From: Acidimicrobiales bacterium
GTDB taxonomy: Bacteria > Actinomycetota > Acidimicrobiia > Acidimicrobiales > Aldehydirespiratoraceae
Reading direction: 5' to 3'
Assembly: GCA_029246685.1 (NCBI GenBank)
Contig: JAQWMR010000015.1
Coordinates: forward strand, 62,001-126,000
DNA length: 64,000 nt
Shown here in pieces: positions 27,525 to 35,379 of the stretch. How positions within the stretch are numbered: position 1 is the first letter of the stretch; each line of letters opens with the position of its first letter. A program made the translations under genes and the position numbers. Under the pieces are notes generated by a model. The model did no database searches, was not told the origin of the DNA, and saw only the letters and a list, made by a program, of their open reading frames with translations.

Positions 27525-27887
27525 ATGATGGATCTGAGCACGCCCGCGAGCGCCACCGACGCGCCAGGGTCCGACGCCGTCGGCGTCGGCGACGACACCG
27601 AGCGGCGCGCTGAGAGCGCGTTCTCGAAGTCGATCCTCGTGTCGGCCGTTCGGTGCACGCTCACCTACGTCCTGATCCCGTTCGTCTTCCCGATCATCGG
27701 GTTCGGCACCGGCGTCGGACCATGGATCGGCGTGCCGATCGGCATTGCCGCGATCATCGCCAACGTGGTCAGCATCCGCAGGTTCCATCGCTCGGACCAT
27801 CGCCTGAAGTGGCCGATGAGCACGATCAACGTCGGCATCATCGTGCTGCTGACGATCCTGGTCGTTCTCGACCTCGGCAACCTCTGA
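27525..27887 (+). CDS. small membrane protein, conserved-type hypothetical
   Basis: A 120-residue protein: an acidic soluble N-terminus (about 1-35), then three hydrophobic segments, TLTYVLIPFVFPIIGFG, the GPWIGVPIGIAAIIANVVS stretch, and INVGIIVLLTILVVLDLG. The short loops carry RRFHRSDHRLKW. No enzyme motif or recognised family was found. A TACCGT box lies eight bases before the ATG (two adjacent ATGs at 27525 and 27528 are possible). It is convergent with the thioesterase gene. Confidence 0.75.
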   Translation: MMDLSTPASATDAPGSDAVGVGDDTERRAESAFSKSILVSAVRCTLTYVLIPFVFPIIGFGTGVGPWIGVPIGIAAIIANVVSIRRFHRSDHRLKWPMSTINVGIIVLLTILVVLDLGNL

Positions 27888-27903
27888 TCAGCCCAAGCTC
27901 ACG

Positions 27904-28659
27904 TCAGATGAGGCTGGGATCCCAGATGAGCGTTTCCTGGGTCACGGTGGCGACGTGGGTGCCGTCCTCCGTGTGAATCTGGCCGCGTAGATAGCCTCGT
28001 CCACTTGTGTTGATCGTGGACGTGAGGTCGTAGAACAACCACTCGTCACTCATGAGCAACGGCCGGGCGCCCTGACCGGTCATGTCGGTCATGTCGGACA
28101 TGTACGCGAACAGTGCCGCGCGGATCACCGGGTCGTCCGGCAGTGGCCGCGCGAATCGGGTCCAGCGCCGCATCGAGGAGGCGACGTGACCGTCTGCCTC
28201 CGGCTCGGTCGGGCCGAGCCACGCGCCGTCGAATGGGTCCTCCCCACTCTCGATCTCGAGATCGTCGGGCCGCGGCACCGACGGGTCGAGCGAACGGCCG
28301 TACTCGTAGTCGCTGCGGCGATTGGGCGACGCAAACGATGCCACCATCGACACGAACATCTTTCCCTCCTGGGTTCCGGTGAGCGCCCTGTGGGCGAACG
28401 AACGCCCGTCGCGCAGCGCGTCGACCGTGTAGTCGGCCGGCACGCCCGAGCGCATCGCGGAAAGGAAGTAGCCGCGCAGCGAGTTGATGCGGAAACCGTC
28501 GGGGGCGGTCTGGGCGAGCGCGCTCGTCGCCTGACCGAGGACGAAGCCACCGAAGAGCGTGGGGCCGAACCAGTCCGGGCTGTCGCCGACGAAACCTTCG
28601 TCAACTGGGCGGGCGGGCAGCAGTTTCAGTGTCTCGGCGACATAGTCGTCCGTCGTCAT
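27904..28659 (-). CDS. acyl-CoA thioesterase, double hot-dog (TesB-like)
   Basis: A 251-residue thioesterase-family protein with two hot-dog halves. The first has DWFGPTLFGGFVLGQAT and LRGYFLSAMRSGVPADYTVD with RDGRSFAHRALTGTQEGKMF. The second ends with MSDEWLFYDLTSTINTSGRG and THVATVTQETLIWD. This is the TesB/acyl-CoA thioesterase II pattern, releasing free fatty acid and CoA. The family's catalytic Asp/Gln/Thr set was not assigned with certainty. It is divergent from the PHP gene, whose start lies 45 bases away. Confidence 0.88.
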   Translation of the reverse strand: MTTDDYVAETLKLLPARPVDEGFVGDSPDWFGPTLFGGFVLGQATSALAQTAPDGFRINSLRGYFLSAMRSGVPADYTVDALRDGRSFAHRALTGTQEGKMFVSMVASFASPNRRSDYEYGRSLDPSVPRPDDLEIESGEDPFDGAWLGPTEPEADGHVASSMRRWTRFARPLPDDPVIRAALFAYMSDMTDMTGQGARPLLMSDEWLFYDLTSTINTSGRGYLRGQIHTEDGTHVATVTQETLIWDPSLI

Positions 28660-28704
28660 GTCCCCGTCGGATACGGCGGTGATCGTAGAGGTACCGTGGA
28701 CGAC

Positions 28705-29721
28705 ATGGAGCCCGTTATCGCGCTACAGCAAGCGATCCACTGTCTGGATCGTGAACTCGCGCCCGGGCAGAAGGTCCGCGCCTTTCAAAAGGCGATCGAC
28801 GTCGTGGTCGAGACCGGGCCCGGCGAGATCACCGCACGGGCCGACGCCGGCACGCTCACCGACCTCGACGGCATCGGCACGTCCACCGCAGAGGTGATCG
28901 TCGATGCGCTCAGCGACAACCACGACGGCTACCTCGCTCGGCTCGACGAGCGCAGCCGCATCCAGATCGGCGAGGGCGAGGCCGTTCTCGCCGCACTACG
29001 AGGAGACGCCCACGCCCACACCACGTGGTCCGACGGGGGCGCCCCGCTGCGATCCATGGCGGAGACGGCGATGAGCGTGGGCCACGAGTGGATCGTCATC
29101 ACCGATCACAGCGCTCGTCTCACGATCGCTCATGGCCTGAACGAGCAGCGGCTCGTGTGGCAACTCGACGAGATCCAGACGCTCAACGCGGAATTGGCAC
29201 CCTTCCGCATCCTGACCGGGAAGGAGGTCGACATCTTCGAGGACGGCTCACTCGATCTGTCCGACGACATGCTCTCGCAGCTCGACGTCGTCGTCGCCAG
29301 CGTCCACTCCAAGCTGAAGCTGCCGAAGCTCGAGATGACCAAGCGCATGGTCACTGCGATCGCCAGCCTCCACAGCGACATCCTCGGCCACTGCACCAAC
29401 CGCAAGCTCGCGGGCCGCGGTCGGCCACCGTCGGAGTTCGACGCCGAGATCGTGTTCGCAGCCTGCGCCCAGTTCGACACCGCGGTCGAGATCAACTGCC
29501 GACCCGAGCGCCAGGACCCGCCCGAAGAGCTCCTCGAGCTAGCGATGGACTGGGAGTGCAAGGTCGCCATCAACACCGATGCCCACGCCACCGGCCAACT
29601 CGAGTGGCAGCCATACGGCGCGGACAAGGCGGTGCGCTGCGGCGTGCCGGTCGAGGACATCATCAACACGTGGTCCGCCGACGACGTTCTCGCCTGGACG
29701 GCGAGACACGCCAGGCCCTGA
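28705..29721 (+). CDS. PHP-domain phosphoesterase with N-terminal helix-hairpin-helix (PolX C-terminal-like)
   Basis: A 338-residue protein. The first roughly 95 residues form a helix-hairpin-helix-like DNA-binding region (LTDLDGIGTSTAEVIVDAL). The PHP domain follows, with metal ligands in GDAHAHTTWSDG (101-112), ITDHS, EVDIFEDGSLDL, SVHSKLK, HCTNRKL and INTDAHA. This layout is that of bacterial PolX without its polymerase part, so a nuclease or phosphatase acting on DNA is plausible. A GTG three codons earlier (28696) is an alternative start. The next gene begins three bases after its stop. Confidence 0.88.
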   Translation: MEPVIALQQAIHCLDRELAPGQKVRAFQKAIDVVVETGPGEITARADAGTLTDLDGIGTSTAEVIVDALSDNHDGYLARLDERSRIQIGEGEAVLAALRGDAHAHTTWSDGGAPLRSMAETAMSVGHEWIVITDHSARLTIAHGLNEQRLVWQLDEIQTLNAELAPFRILTGKEVDIFEDGSLDLSDDMLSQLDVVVASVHSKLKLPKLEMTKRMVTAIASLHSDILGHCTNRKLAGRGRPPSEFDAEIVFAACAQFDTAVEINCRPERQDPPEELLELAMDWECKVAINTDAHATGQLEWQPYGADKAVRCGVPVEDIINTWSADDVLAWTARHARP

Positions 29722-29724
29722 CAC

Positions 29725-31200
29725 ATGACGAGGCATCGTTGGTCTGACGAGATCCCGATCAAGTTCGGGCCTGCGTCCAACGGCGAGATCCTGGTTCCAC
29801 CCACCACGGCAGTCCAGCGCGAGGCGCAGCGGCGGATCCTCGCGGAGGCCGACGTGCTGGCGCATCGCCTCGGAACGACCCGCCGCCAGTTCCTCAACAC
29901 CATCTGCGGCAGTGCGCTGTCGCTCACGGTTCTCGCCGCGTGTTCGAAAGAGGAGCAGGCCGCCAGGTCGGCGACCTCCACCACAACCACGTCCGAACCG
30001 GGCGGCACGTTCACGCTGCCGCCATCGTCCACCACGGAGCCCGAAGCCGCAGCCGAGGTGCTGAGCGGACCGGAGCCCGTGATCGACGTCCAGACCCATG
30101 TGTTGGACTTCGACCTCAGCAGCGCCGAGCCGTCGTTCTTCTTCGGCTCGTCGTTCCCCCAGGTGGAGTGCGGACTGGACGACGCCCGCGAGTGCTTCAT
30201 GGCCGAGCGCTTCCTGGAGGACATCTTCATCCGCAGCGACACGAGCGCGATCGTTCTCTCCGCCTTGCCCGCCTACGGCGCGGCGAACCCACTGACGCTC
30301 GAACACATGGTCGCCACCCGGTCGCTCGTGACCGCGTTGTGCGGCGATGAGCGCGTCTACGTACAGGGTCAGGGCGCCCCCCACGTCGGTGATCCGGCCG
30401 CGGCGCTCGCGGCGATGGACGTCGTGATGGCCGACCACCCCGACCTCGTGGCATGGAAGGTCTACACCCACAACCCCGACGGGTTTTTTCTGGACGACCA
30501 CGATCCCGATCGTCCGCCGCTCGGCACCGACTTCATCCGTCGGGCGGTCGACGGTGGTGTTCCCGTCGTCGCGGTCCACAAGGGGCTATCGGGAAACCAC
30601 CCGGCCGCGTCGCCGGTCGACATCGGCCCTGCGGCCGTCCGCCATCCGGACTGTTCCTTCCTCGTGTACCACTCCGGTCTCGAGGGCAATGTGAGCGAGG
30701 GCGCCTTCGATCTGGCGAACCCCAATGGCGGCGTCGACCGGCTGATCGCCTCGCTGCGCGACGCCGGTGTCGGCCCGGGGTCGAACGTCTACGCCGAACT
30801 CGGGTCGACGTGGCGCATCCTGATGAGCCGACCCAACCAGGCCGCTCATGTGCTCGGCAAGCTGCTCGTCGCGTGCGGGCCCGACAACATTCTGTGGGGT
30901 ACGGATTCGATCTGGTACGGATCCCCGCAGGATCAGATCGAGGCGCTTCGGGCGTTCGAGATCACCGAGGAGTTCCAGGAGACGTACGGCTATCCGGCGC
31001 TCACCGCCGAGGTGAAGGAGAAGATCCTCGGCGGCAACGCCGTCCGGCTCCACGGCATCGACCTGGGCGGTATCCCCTGCGAGTTCACCCGCGAAGAATT
31101 GCGGGCCGTTCGGGAGTCGATGCCGATCAGCCACGTCACCCGGGGCCCGACGGAGCGCGACGACATCGTGATGCACCTGGCCGCGCACGGCGCCTGGTAA
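29725..31200 (+). CDS. amidohydrolase-family lipoprotein, probable Tat substrate
   Basis: A 491-residue protein. Residues about 53-74 read TRRQFLNTICG...LTVLAACSK, a twin-arginine signal with a lipobox Cys. An unusually long cytoplasmic N-terminus precedes it, so a later start is possible. A Thr/Ser-rich linker follows, then an amidohydrolase-2 (TIM-barrel) domain: VIDVQTHVLDFD (metal HxH variant QTH), VAWKVYTHNPDG, VVAVHKGLSG, FLVYHSGLEG and ILWGTDSIWYG (Asp). Members hydrolyse or decarboxylate small carboxylates. It is cotranscribed with the PHP gene and followed by a palindromic repeat. Confidence 0.85.
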   Translation: MTRHRWSDEIPIKFGPASNGEILVPPTTAVQREAQRRILAEADVLAHRLGTTRRQFLNTICGSALSLTVLAACSKEEQAARSATSTTTTSEPGGTFTLPPSSTTEPEAAAEVLSGPEPVIDVQTHVLDFDLSSAEPSFFFGSSFPQVECGLDDARECFMAERFLEDIFIRSDTSAIVLSALPAYGAANPLTLEHMVATRSLVTALCGDERVYVQGQGAPHVGDPAAALAAMDVVMADHPDLVAWKVYTHNPDGFFLDDHDPDRPPLGTDFIRRAVDGGVPVVAVHKGLSGNHPAASPVDIGPAAVRHPDCSFLVYHSGLEGNVSEGAFDLANPNGGVDRLIASLRDAGVGPGSNVYAELGSTWRILMSRPNQAAHVLGKLLVACGPDNILWGTDSIWYGSPQDQIEALRAFEITEEFQETYGYPALTAEVKEKILGGNAVRLHGIDLGGIPCEFTREELRAVRESMPISHVTRGPTERDDIVMHLAAHGAW

Positions 31201-31205
31201 CCGAA

Positions 31206-31238
31206 GATTGGACATGGGGTCAGACCCCATGTCCAATC
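31206..31238. repeat. dispersed palindromic repeat, copy 1 (core GGGGTCAGACCCC)
   Basis: Perfect 15-base arms (GATTGGACATGGGGT and its complement) around a CAG loop, five bases after the amidohydrolase stop. The core recurs at 33219-33250 and 54813-54841. It can form a strong hairpin on either strand and so may also terminate transcription. Confidence 0.75.
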
Positions 31239-31269
31239 CTGGGGCGGAGGCATCCCCTGACATGCTCGC

Positions 31270-31275
31270 TAGCCT
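31270..31275 (+). promoter_or_regulatory. -10 box of a leaderless promoter (bL37)
   Basis: TAGCCT followed by seven bases and the ATG at 31283. Confidence 0.5.
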
Positions 31276-31282
31276 GTTGGAC

Positions 31283-31372
31283 ATGTCGAAGCGCACGAAG
31301 AAGAAGAAGGCGAAGGCTCGCCGCAGCAAGGCCAACCACGGGCGCAAGCCCAACATGGGCCGCAACAGCTGA
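31283..31372 (+). CDS. probable 50S ribosomal protein bL37
   Basis: A 29-residue, very basic protein (MSKRTKKKKAKARR, then SKANHGRKPNMGRNS). The SKANHGRKPN segment closely resembles the C-terminus of mycobacterial bL37, a 24-residue large-subunit protein found in cryo-EM structures (comparison from memory). The size, composition, leaderless TAGCCT box and a stem-loop five bases after the stop support a real, independently transcribed gene. It lies alone between the amidohydrolase and the NTF2-like gene. Confidence 0.72.
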   Translation: MSKRTKKKKAKARRSKANHGRKPNMGRNS

Positions 31373-31376
31373 ATCC

Positions 31377-31392
31377 GGTCCCCACGGGGACC
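31377..31392 (+). terminator. stem-loop after bL37
   Basis: GGTCCCC and GGGGACC arms (7 bp) with an AC loop, five bases after the bL37 stop. There is no T-run. Confidence 0.45.
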
Positions 31393-31521
31393 ACTGAACA
31401 CCGTCTCGCACTCGACGCCTGAACGCTGTCCGTTCCGGACAACTGCACCCACACCGTCGGCACCGTCCGGCGGTGTCGTGCGTTTTGCAGCAACCGCCCG
31501 CCGCGATGAAAACTCCCGAGA

Positions 31522-32730
31522 ATGGGACGTTGGAGCCGCGAGGAAATCGAAGAAGCGTTCGACCACTACCAGAAGATGGGGCTCAAATCGGCCCGCACCG
31601 GCGACTGGTCGTTCTGGGGGAAGGTCTTCATCGACGATGTGACCTACGACGAGCACCAGCTCGGTTCGTGGGGCGGTCAGCGCGCCGTGATCGAGAACAT
31701 GTCCGCCGTCATGCATATGACCGGCGACGAGGCGGACGACGACGATCCGGCGGCTATGGAGGACGAATACATCAACAAGCCGTGGCTGCATTGCAACCAG
31801 TACCCGTGCGAGGACTTCGTCGTCGACGAGGAGCGGGGTTGGGTCTGGGCGCTGATCTGGAACCGGATGGACGATCCCGGTGACGGCTCGATCCACCAGG
31901 CGAACTGCTTCAATCTCTTCAAGTACGCGGGCAACGGCCGGTTCAGCTTCGAGCAGGACCTCTACAACCCGCTGGAGTTCCAGGACATGATGGCGGCCTG
32001 GATCGCCGCGAAGCAGCGCTGCCTGGCCAACACCGACAAGGCGGCTCGGCGCGCCGCTCGGGCCGAGGCGGCCCGCAAGGCACTGGGCGTCGACCGCATG
32101 AGCGAGGCCGAACTCGAGGAGCACGGTCAGGTCAACCACGGCGGCGGAGGCTGGGACCACGAGCCCGCGCCGGACCCTGCCGCCGCGGTGCGGCCCGCGT
32201 ACGACAAGCTCGAACTCCAGGCGGCGTACGACGCCTACGTCGAACGACTGAACCGATCGGCTCGCACCGCCGACTGGAGCCACCTGGGCGAGAGTTTCAT
32301 GCCCGACGCCACGATGGTCGAGACCGTTCTCGGCCGCTTCGCCAAGCGCGACGGCATCACGCGCGAGATCGCTGCGTTCATGCATCAGAGCGAGCGCTAC
32401 CCGTGGGTGTTCCTCAACCGGTACGTCCCCGAGTTCCACGTGGTCGATGTCGACCGAGGTTGGGTCTGGGCGAAGCTCATGGGCCGCTTCGACGATCCCG
32501 GCGACGGCTCGCGCCATCAGGCCGAGATCTTTCTGCAGCTGAAGTACAAGCAGGACGGCCGGTTCAAGTACGTGGAGACGATCTACAACCCGAACGAGTT
32601 CAAGGCCGCGATGAAGTCGTGGCGCCTCGCGAAGGAGCAGTGCGAGAAGGAGGGCGAAGCCGAGGAGGTGCGGCGCGCCGAACGGCAGCGACGCGCCGCC
32701 GCCGAGGCGCCGGCCGACGTGACGAACTGA
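31522..32730 (+). CDS. tandem NTF2-like (SnoaL-type) two-domain protein
   Basis: A 402-residue protein built from two copies of an NTF2-like domain, about 1-165 and 230-380. Matching landmarks are SARTGDWSFWGKVFIDD and SARTADWSHLGESFMPD, then RGWVWALIWNRMDDPGDGS and RGWVWAKLMGRFDDPGDGS, then YNPLEFQDMMAAW and YNPNEFKAAMKSW. A charged helical linker (AARRAARAEAARKAL) joins them, and a basic tail follows. NTF2-like proteins are often small-molecule isomerases, cyclases or binding proteins, and no catalytic role can be assigned. The nitroreductase gene starts six bases after its stop, so the two are probably cotranscribed. Confidence 0.82.
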   Translation: MGRWSREEIEEAFDHYQKMGLKSARTGDWSFWGKVFIDDVTYDEHQLGSWGGQRAVIENMSAVMHMTGDEADDDDPAAMEDEYINKPWLHCNQYPCEDFVVDEERGWVWALIWNRMDDPGDGSIHQANCFNLFKYAGNGRFSFEQDLYNPLEFQDMMAAWIAAKQRCLANTDKAARRAARAEAARKALGVDRMSEAELEEHGQVNHGGGGWDHEPAPDPAAAVRPAYDKLELQAAYDAYVERLNRSARTADWSHLGESFMPDATMVETVLGRFAKRDGITREIAAFMHQSERYPWVFLNRYVPEFHVVDVDRGWVWAKLMGRFDDPGDGSRHQAEIFLQLKYKQDGRFKYVETIYNPNEFKAAMKSWRLAKEQCEKEGEAEEVRRAERQRRAAAEAPADVTN

Positions 32731-32735
32731 TCGCC

Positions 32736-33218
32736 GTGGCCCTCAAGCGACCGGAGTCACAGAAGGCTGACCCGCAGAGCAAACCGCCGGACTGGCTGAT
32801 CCCCTGGTTCTCGAAACTGAACACGTTCCTCTACCGCCGCTCCGGCGGAAGGATCCTCGGCAGCGGCGGCGGGATGTGGCAGCTGCTCCTCACCGTCACC
32901 GGACGGAAGTCCGGCAAGACGCAGACGGTCACACTCCCGTACTGGTTCGACGACGACGGCACGCTCATCCTCGTCGCATCGAACGCCGGGCAGGACCACA
33001 ACCCGGCCTGGTACCACAACGTCAAGGACACGTCCGCCAACCCGACGGTGGCCGTGCAGATCCGTGCTACGCACTACACCGCGTCGGCAACCGTACTCGA
33101 AGGGGACGAGCGAGCCGATGTGTGGGCTCGGCTCACCGACGACCGTCCCAACTACGGGCGCTACCAGGACCGCACGACCCGCGTGATCCCCCTCATCCGC
33201 CTCACCGTCCACGACTGA
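32736..33218 (+). CDS. deazaflavin (F420)-dependent nitroreductase family protein
   Basis: A 160-residue split-barrel protein of the DDN family (F420H2-dependent quinone reductase/nitroreductase). Typical segments are LLTVTGRKSGKTQTVTLPYW (cofactor-binding barrel), ASNAGQDHNPAWYHNVK and PTVAVQI with a closing YQDRTTRVIPLIRL. The family reduces quinones or nitro compounds using F420H2, a cofactor made by many Actinobacteria. A GTG at 32736 is used as start, six bases after the previous gene. It ends at a palindromic repeat shared with the convergent amidohydrolase gene. Confidence 0.9.
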   Translation: MALKRPESQKADPQSKPPDWLIPWFSKLNTFLYRRSGGRILGSGGGMWQLLLTVTGRKSGKTQTVTLPYWFDDDGTLILVASNAGQDHNPAWYHNVKDTSANPTVAVQIRATHYTASATVLEGDERADVWARLTDDRPNYGRYQDRTTRVIPLIRLTVHD

Positions 33219-33250
33219 GTTGAAAGAGGGGTCAGACCCCACCTTTCGAC
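33219..33250. repeat. dispersed palindromic repeat, copy 2
   Basis: An imperfect palindrome with core GGGGTCAGACCCC and outer arms GTTGAAAG / CTTTCGAC. It fills the gap between the convergent nitroreductase and D-aminoacylase-like genes, so it could terminate both. Confidence 0.7.
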
Positions 33251-33253
33251 TTG

Positions 33254-34966
33254 TCAGATGCGGATGACGCCGTCGTCGGTGGCTTTGAGGGTGCGGCCGG
33301 GGCGGGCGTCGGTGACTTCGTCGTTCTCGACGATCACCTCGCCGGCCTTGATCGTGTGGACGTAGCCCTCCACGTTCTGCAGGAGACGCCGACCACCTGC
33401 GGGCAGGTCGTGGACCATGTGGGGCGCGTAGAGCGTGAGCCCGGCGTGGTCGATCACGTTGACGTCGGCGAGCATGCCGGGTGCGAGCACGCCCCGGTCG
33501 TGGATGCCGTAGGAGCGAGCCGTCGCCTGCGTCTGCTTGTGGACCACGAGCTCGATCGGCAACTGCTCACCCCGGGTTCGGTCGCGCGTCCAGTGGGTGA
33601 GCATGTAGGTGGGCATCGAGGCATCGCAGATCAGGCCGCAGTGGGCGCCGCCGTCAGACAGGCCCATGATCGACGCCGGGTGGGCGATCATCTCGCGAAT
33701 CGCCTCGTGGTCCTGATCGACGTAGCTGCCGAGCGGCATGAACACCATCGCCTTGCCGTCGTCCTCGCCCATCCAGCCGTAGACGACCTCCTGCGGCGTC
33801 GTGCCGTTGCCGCGCGCGACGGCTGAGGCCGAGGCCTCCGGCGGCGGCTCGTAGTCGGGGATGTCGCCGAGGCGGTACATCTGATCGAAGTTGTTGGCGA
33901 GGTAGGAGATGAACGGATCCTTGCTGGCGACCTCTTCGCTCAGAATCCGGGCCTTGTACTCGGGGTCCCGCCACATCGCCAGACGCTCGTCGAGCGGGCG
34001 ATCCCACACGTCGCGGTACGACGGATGCGCACGGAACGGGTGGAAGGACGACTGCAGTCCGTACAGCAGGCCGGTCGGTCGAGTGGGCACCTGCGGGACG
34101 ATCATCGGACCGTCGACACTCTGCGCCGCGTCATCGGTGAGTTGCGTGCGATAGCCGAGCGGACTGCCGGGGTCCTGCGCCATCGTGTAGGTGACGGGTA
34201 CGCCGATAGATGCGAGGTGAGCCAGCCAGCGCCACTCGTGCTTGTCGTACATCTTGTCGCTCACGAATTGGAAGAGCCCGCGACCGAGGCCCGCGAGCTC
34301 ATCACCGATCGCCATCAGTTCCTCGTCGGGTGAGAACGTACCCGGCTCGTAGCCGTGCTTCGAACGGTGCTGGAACGTCCGGCTGGTCGATATGCCGAGC
34401 GCACCGTCGCGCACGCCGGTCGCCATGACGGTCGCGATCTCGCCGATCTCCTCGGCGCTGACGTCGTACTCATGGGCCCGCTCCCCCATCACGTAGGCCC
34501 GAACCGCGGCGTGCGGCACTGTGGTGCCGAGGTCGATCGTGCGGTGCAGCGCCGACAGCGAGTCGATGTACTCGCCGAAGGTCTCCCAATCCCACGTGAT
34601 GCCCTCGGCGAGCGCAGTGCCGGGGATGTCCTCGATCGCCTCCATCAGCTCGATCAGGAACTGCTGGCCTCCGGGACGTACGGGCGCGAACCCGACCCCA
34701 CAGTTGCCCATGACCGCCGTGGTGACGCCGTGGTTGACCGACGGCATCATCACCGAGTCCCAACTGGCCTGTCCGTCGTAGTGGGTGTGGACGTCCACGA
34801 ATCCCGGAGTGACGAGCGCGCCGTCGGCATCGATCTCTCGGCGGCCCTCACCATCGACGGACCCGATCTCGGAGATCGCGTCGCCGTCGATCGCGATATC
34901 GGCGCTGCGAGGCGCCGCTCCACTTCCGTCAACGACGTTTCCACCACGAATCACGAGGTCATGCAC
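33254..34966 (-). CDS. amidohydrolase, N-acyl-D-amino-acid deacylase-like
   Basis: A 570-residue amidohydrolase of the D-aminoacylase type. The N-terminal beta part (DLVIRGGNVVDGSG) is followed by metal-binding VDVHTHYDGQASWD, VMGNCGVGFAPVRPG, and near the end SDGGAHCGLICDAS, with a C-terminal PGMLADVNVIDHAGL that rebuilds the beta-sandwich. The enzyme would deacylate an N-acyl-D-amino acid or related amide. A GTG at 34966 is chosen: it gives the canonical start and has GACAAT six bases upstream. It is divergent from the DCC-family gene. Confidence 0.9.
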   Translation of the reverse strand: MHDLVIRGGNVVDGSGAAPRSADIAIDGDAISEIGSVDGEGRREIDADGALVTPGFVDVHTHYDGQASWDSVMMPSVNHGVTTAVMGNCGVGFAPVRPGGQQFLIELMEAIEDIPGTALAEGITWDWETFGEYIDSLSALHRTIDLGTTVPHAAVRAYVMGERAHEYDVSAEEIGEIATVMATGVRDGALGISTSRTFQHRSKHGYEPGTFSPDEELMAIGDELAGLGRGLFQFVSDKMYDKHEWRWLAHLASIGVPVTYTMAQDPGSPLGYRTQLTDDAAQSVDGPMIVPQVPTRPTGLLYGLQSSFHPFRAHPSYRDVWDRPLDERLAMWRDPEYKARILSEEVASKDPFISYLANNFDQMYRLGDIPDYEPPPEASASAVARGNGTTPQEVVYGWMGEDDGKAMVFMPLGSYVDQDHEAIREMIAHPASIMGLSDGGAHCGLICDASMPTYMLTHWTRDRTRGEQLPIELVVHKQTQATARSYGIHDRGVLAPGMLADVNVIDHAGLTLYAPHMVHDLPAGGRRLLQNVEGYVHTIKAGEVIVENDEVTDARPGRTLKATDDGVIRI

Positions 34967-34972
34967 GCCCCC

Positions 34973-34978
34973 ATTGTC
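34973..34978 (-). promoter_or_regulatory. possible -10 box of the D-aminoacylase-like gene
   Basis: GACAAT on the minus strand, six bases before the GTG at 34966. It is weaker than the other boxes because it lacks the first T. Confidence 0.3.
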
Positions 34979-35010
34979 GCAGAACGGCACCACTGTGCGA
35001 AACTAGAGTC

Positions 35011-35367
35011 GTGCTCATCTTCGATGGCGACTGCGGATTCTGCACCTCATCGGCCCGATGGATCGAGGATCGACTGCCCACCGGGACGCCCGTGGTCCCA
35101 TGGCAGATGCTCAACATCGAGACCCTCGGACTCACCGAGGCAGATGTCAGCACGGCGGCGTACTGGGTCGACGACGACGGAACCCTGCACCGCGGCCACC
35201 GCGGCATCGGCCGGGCGCTGCAGACCATGGGCCGCCTCTGGGTCGTCATCGGCCGTCTGATGGTCACGCCGCCGATCTCGTGGCTCGCAAAGCCGGTCTA
35301 CGCCCTCGTCGCTCGCTTCCGGTACATGCTCCCGGGCTCGACGGACGCCTGCAAGCTCCCCACCTGA
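35011..35367 (+). CDS. DCC-family (DUF393) thiol-disulfide-oxidoreductase-like protein
   Basis: A 118-residue protein with the family motif LIFDGDCGFCTSSARWI at the N-terminus (the DxDCxxC core) and HRGHRGIGRALQTMGRLW in the middle. DCC proteins have a thioredoxin-like fold, but their role is not established. The GTG at 35011 gives the standard start. The gene is convergent with the crotonase gene, 12 bases between stops. Confidence 0.88.
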   Translation: MLIFDGDCGFCTSSARWIEDRLPTGTPVVPWQMLNIETLGLTEADVSTAAYWVDDDGTLHRGHRGIGRALQTMGRLWVVIGRLMVTPPISWLAKPVYALVARFRYMLPGSTDACKLPT

Positions 35368-35379
35368 CGGCCGAAGCGG

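Noticed and set aside
30586-32517. A 643-codon open frame on the minus strand.
   Set aside because: It crosses the amidohydrolase, the palindromic repeat, bL37 and the NTF2-like gene in antisense, so it cannot be a real gene together with them.
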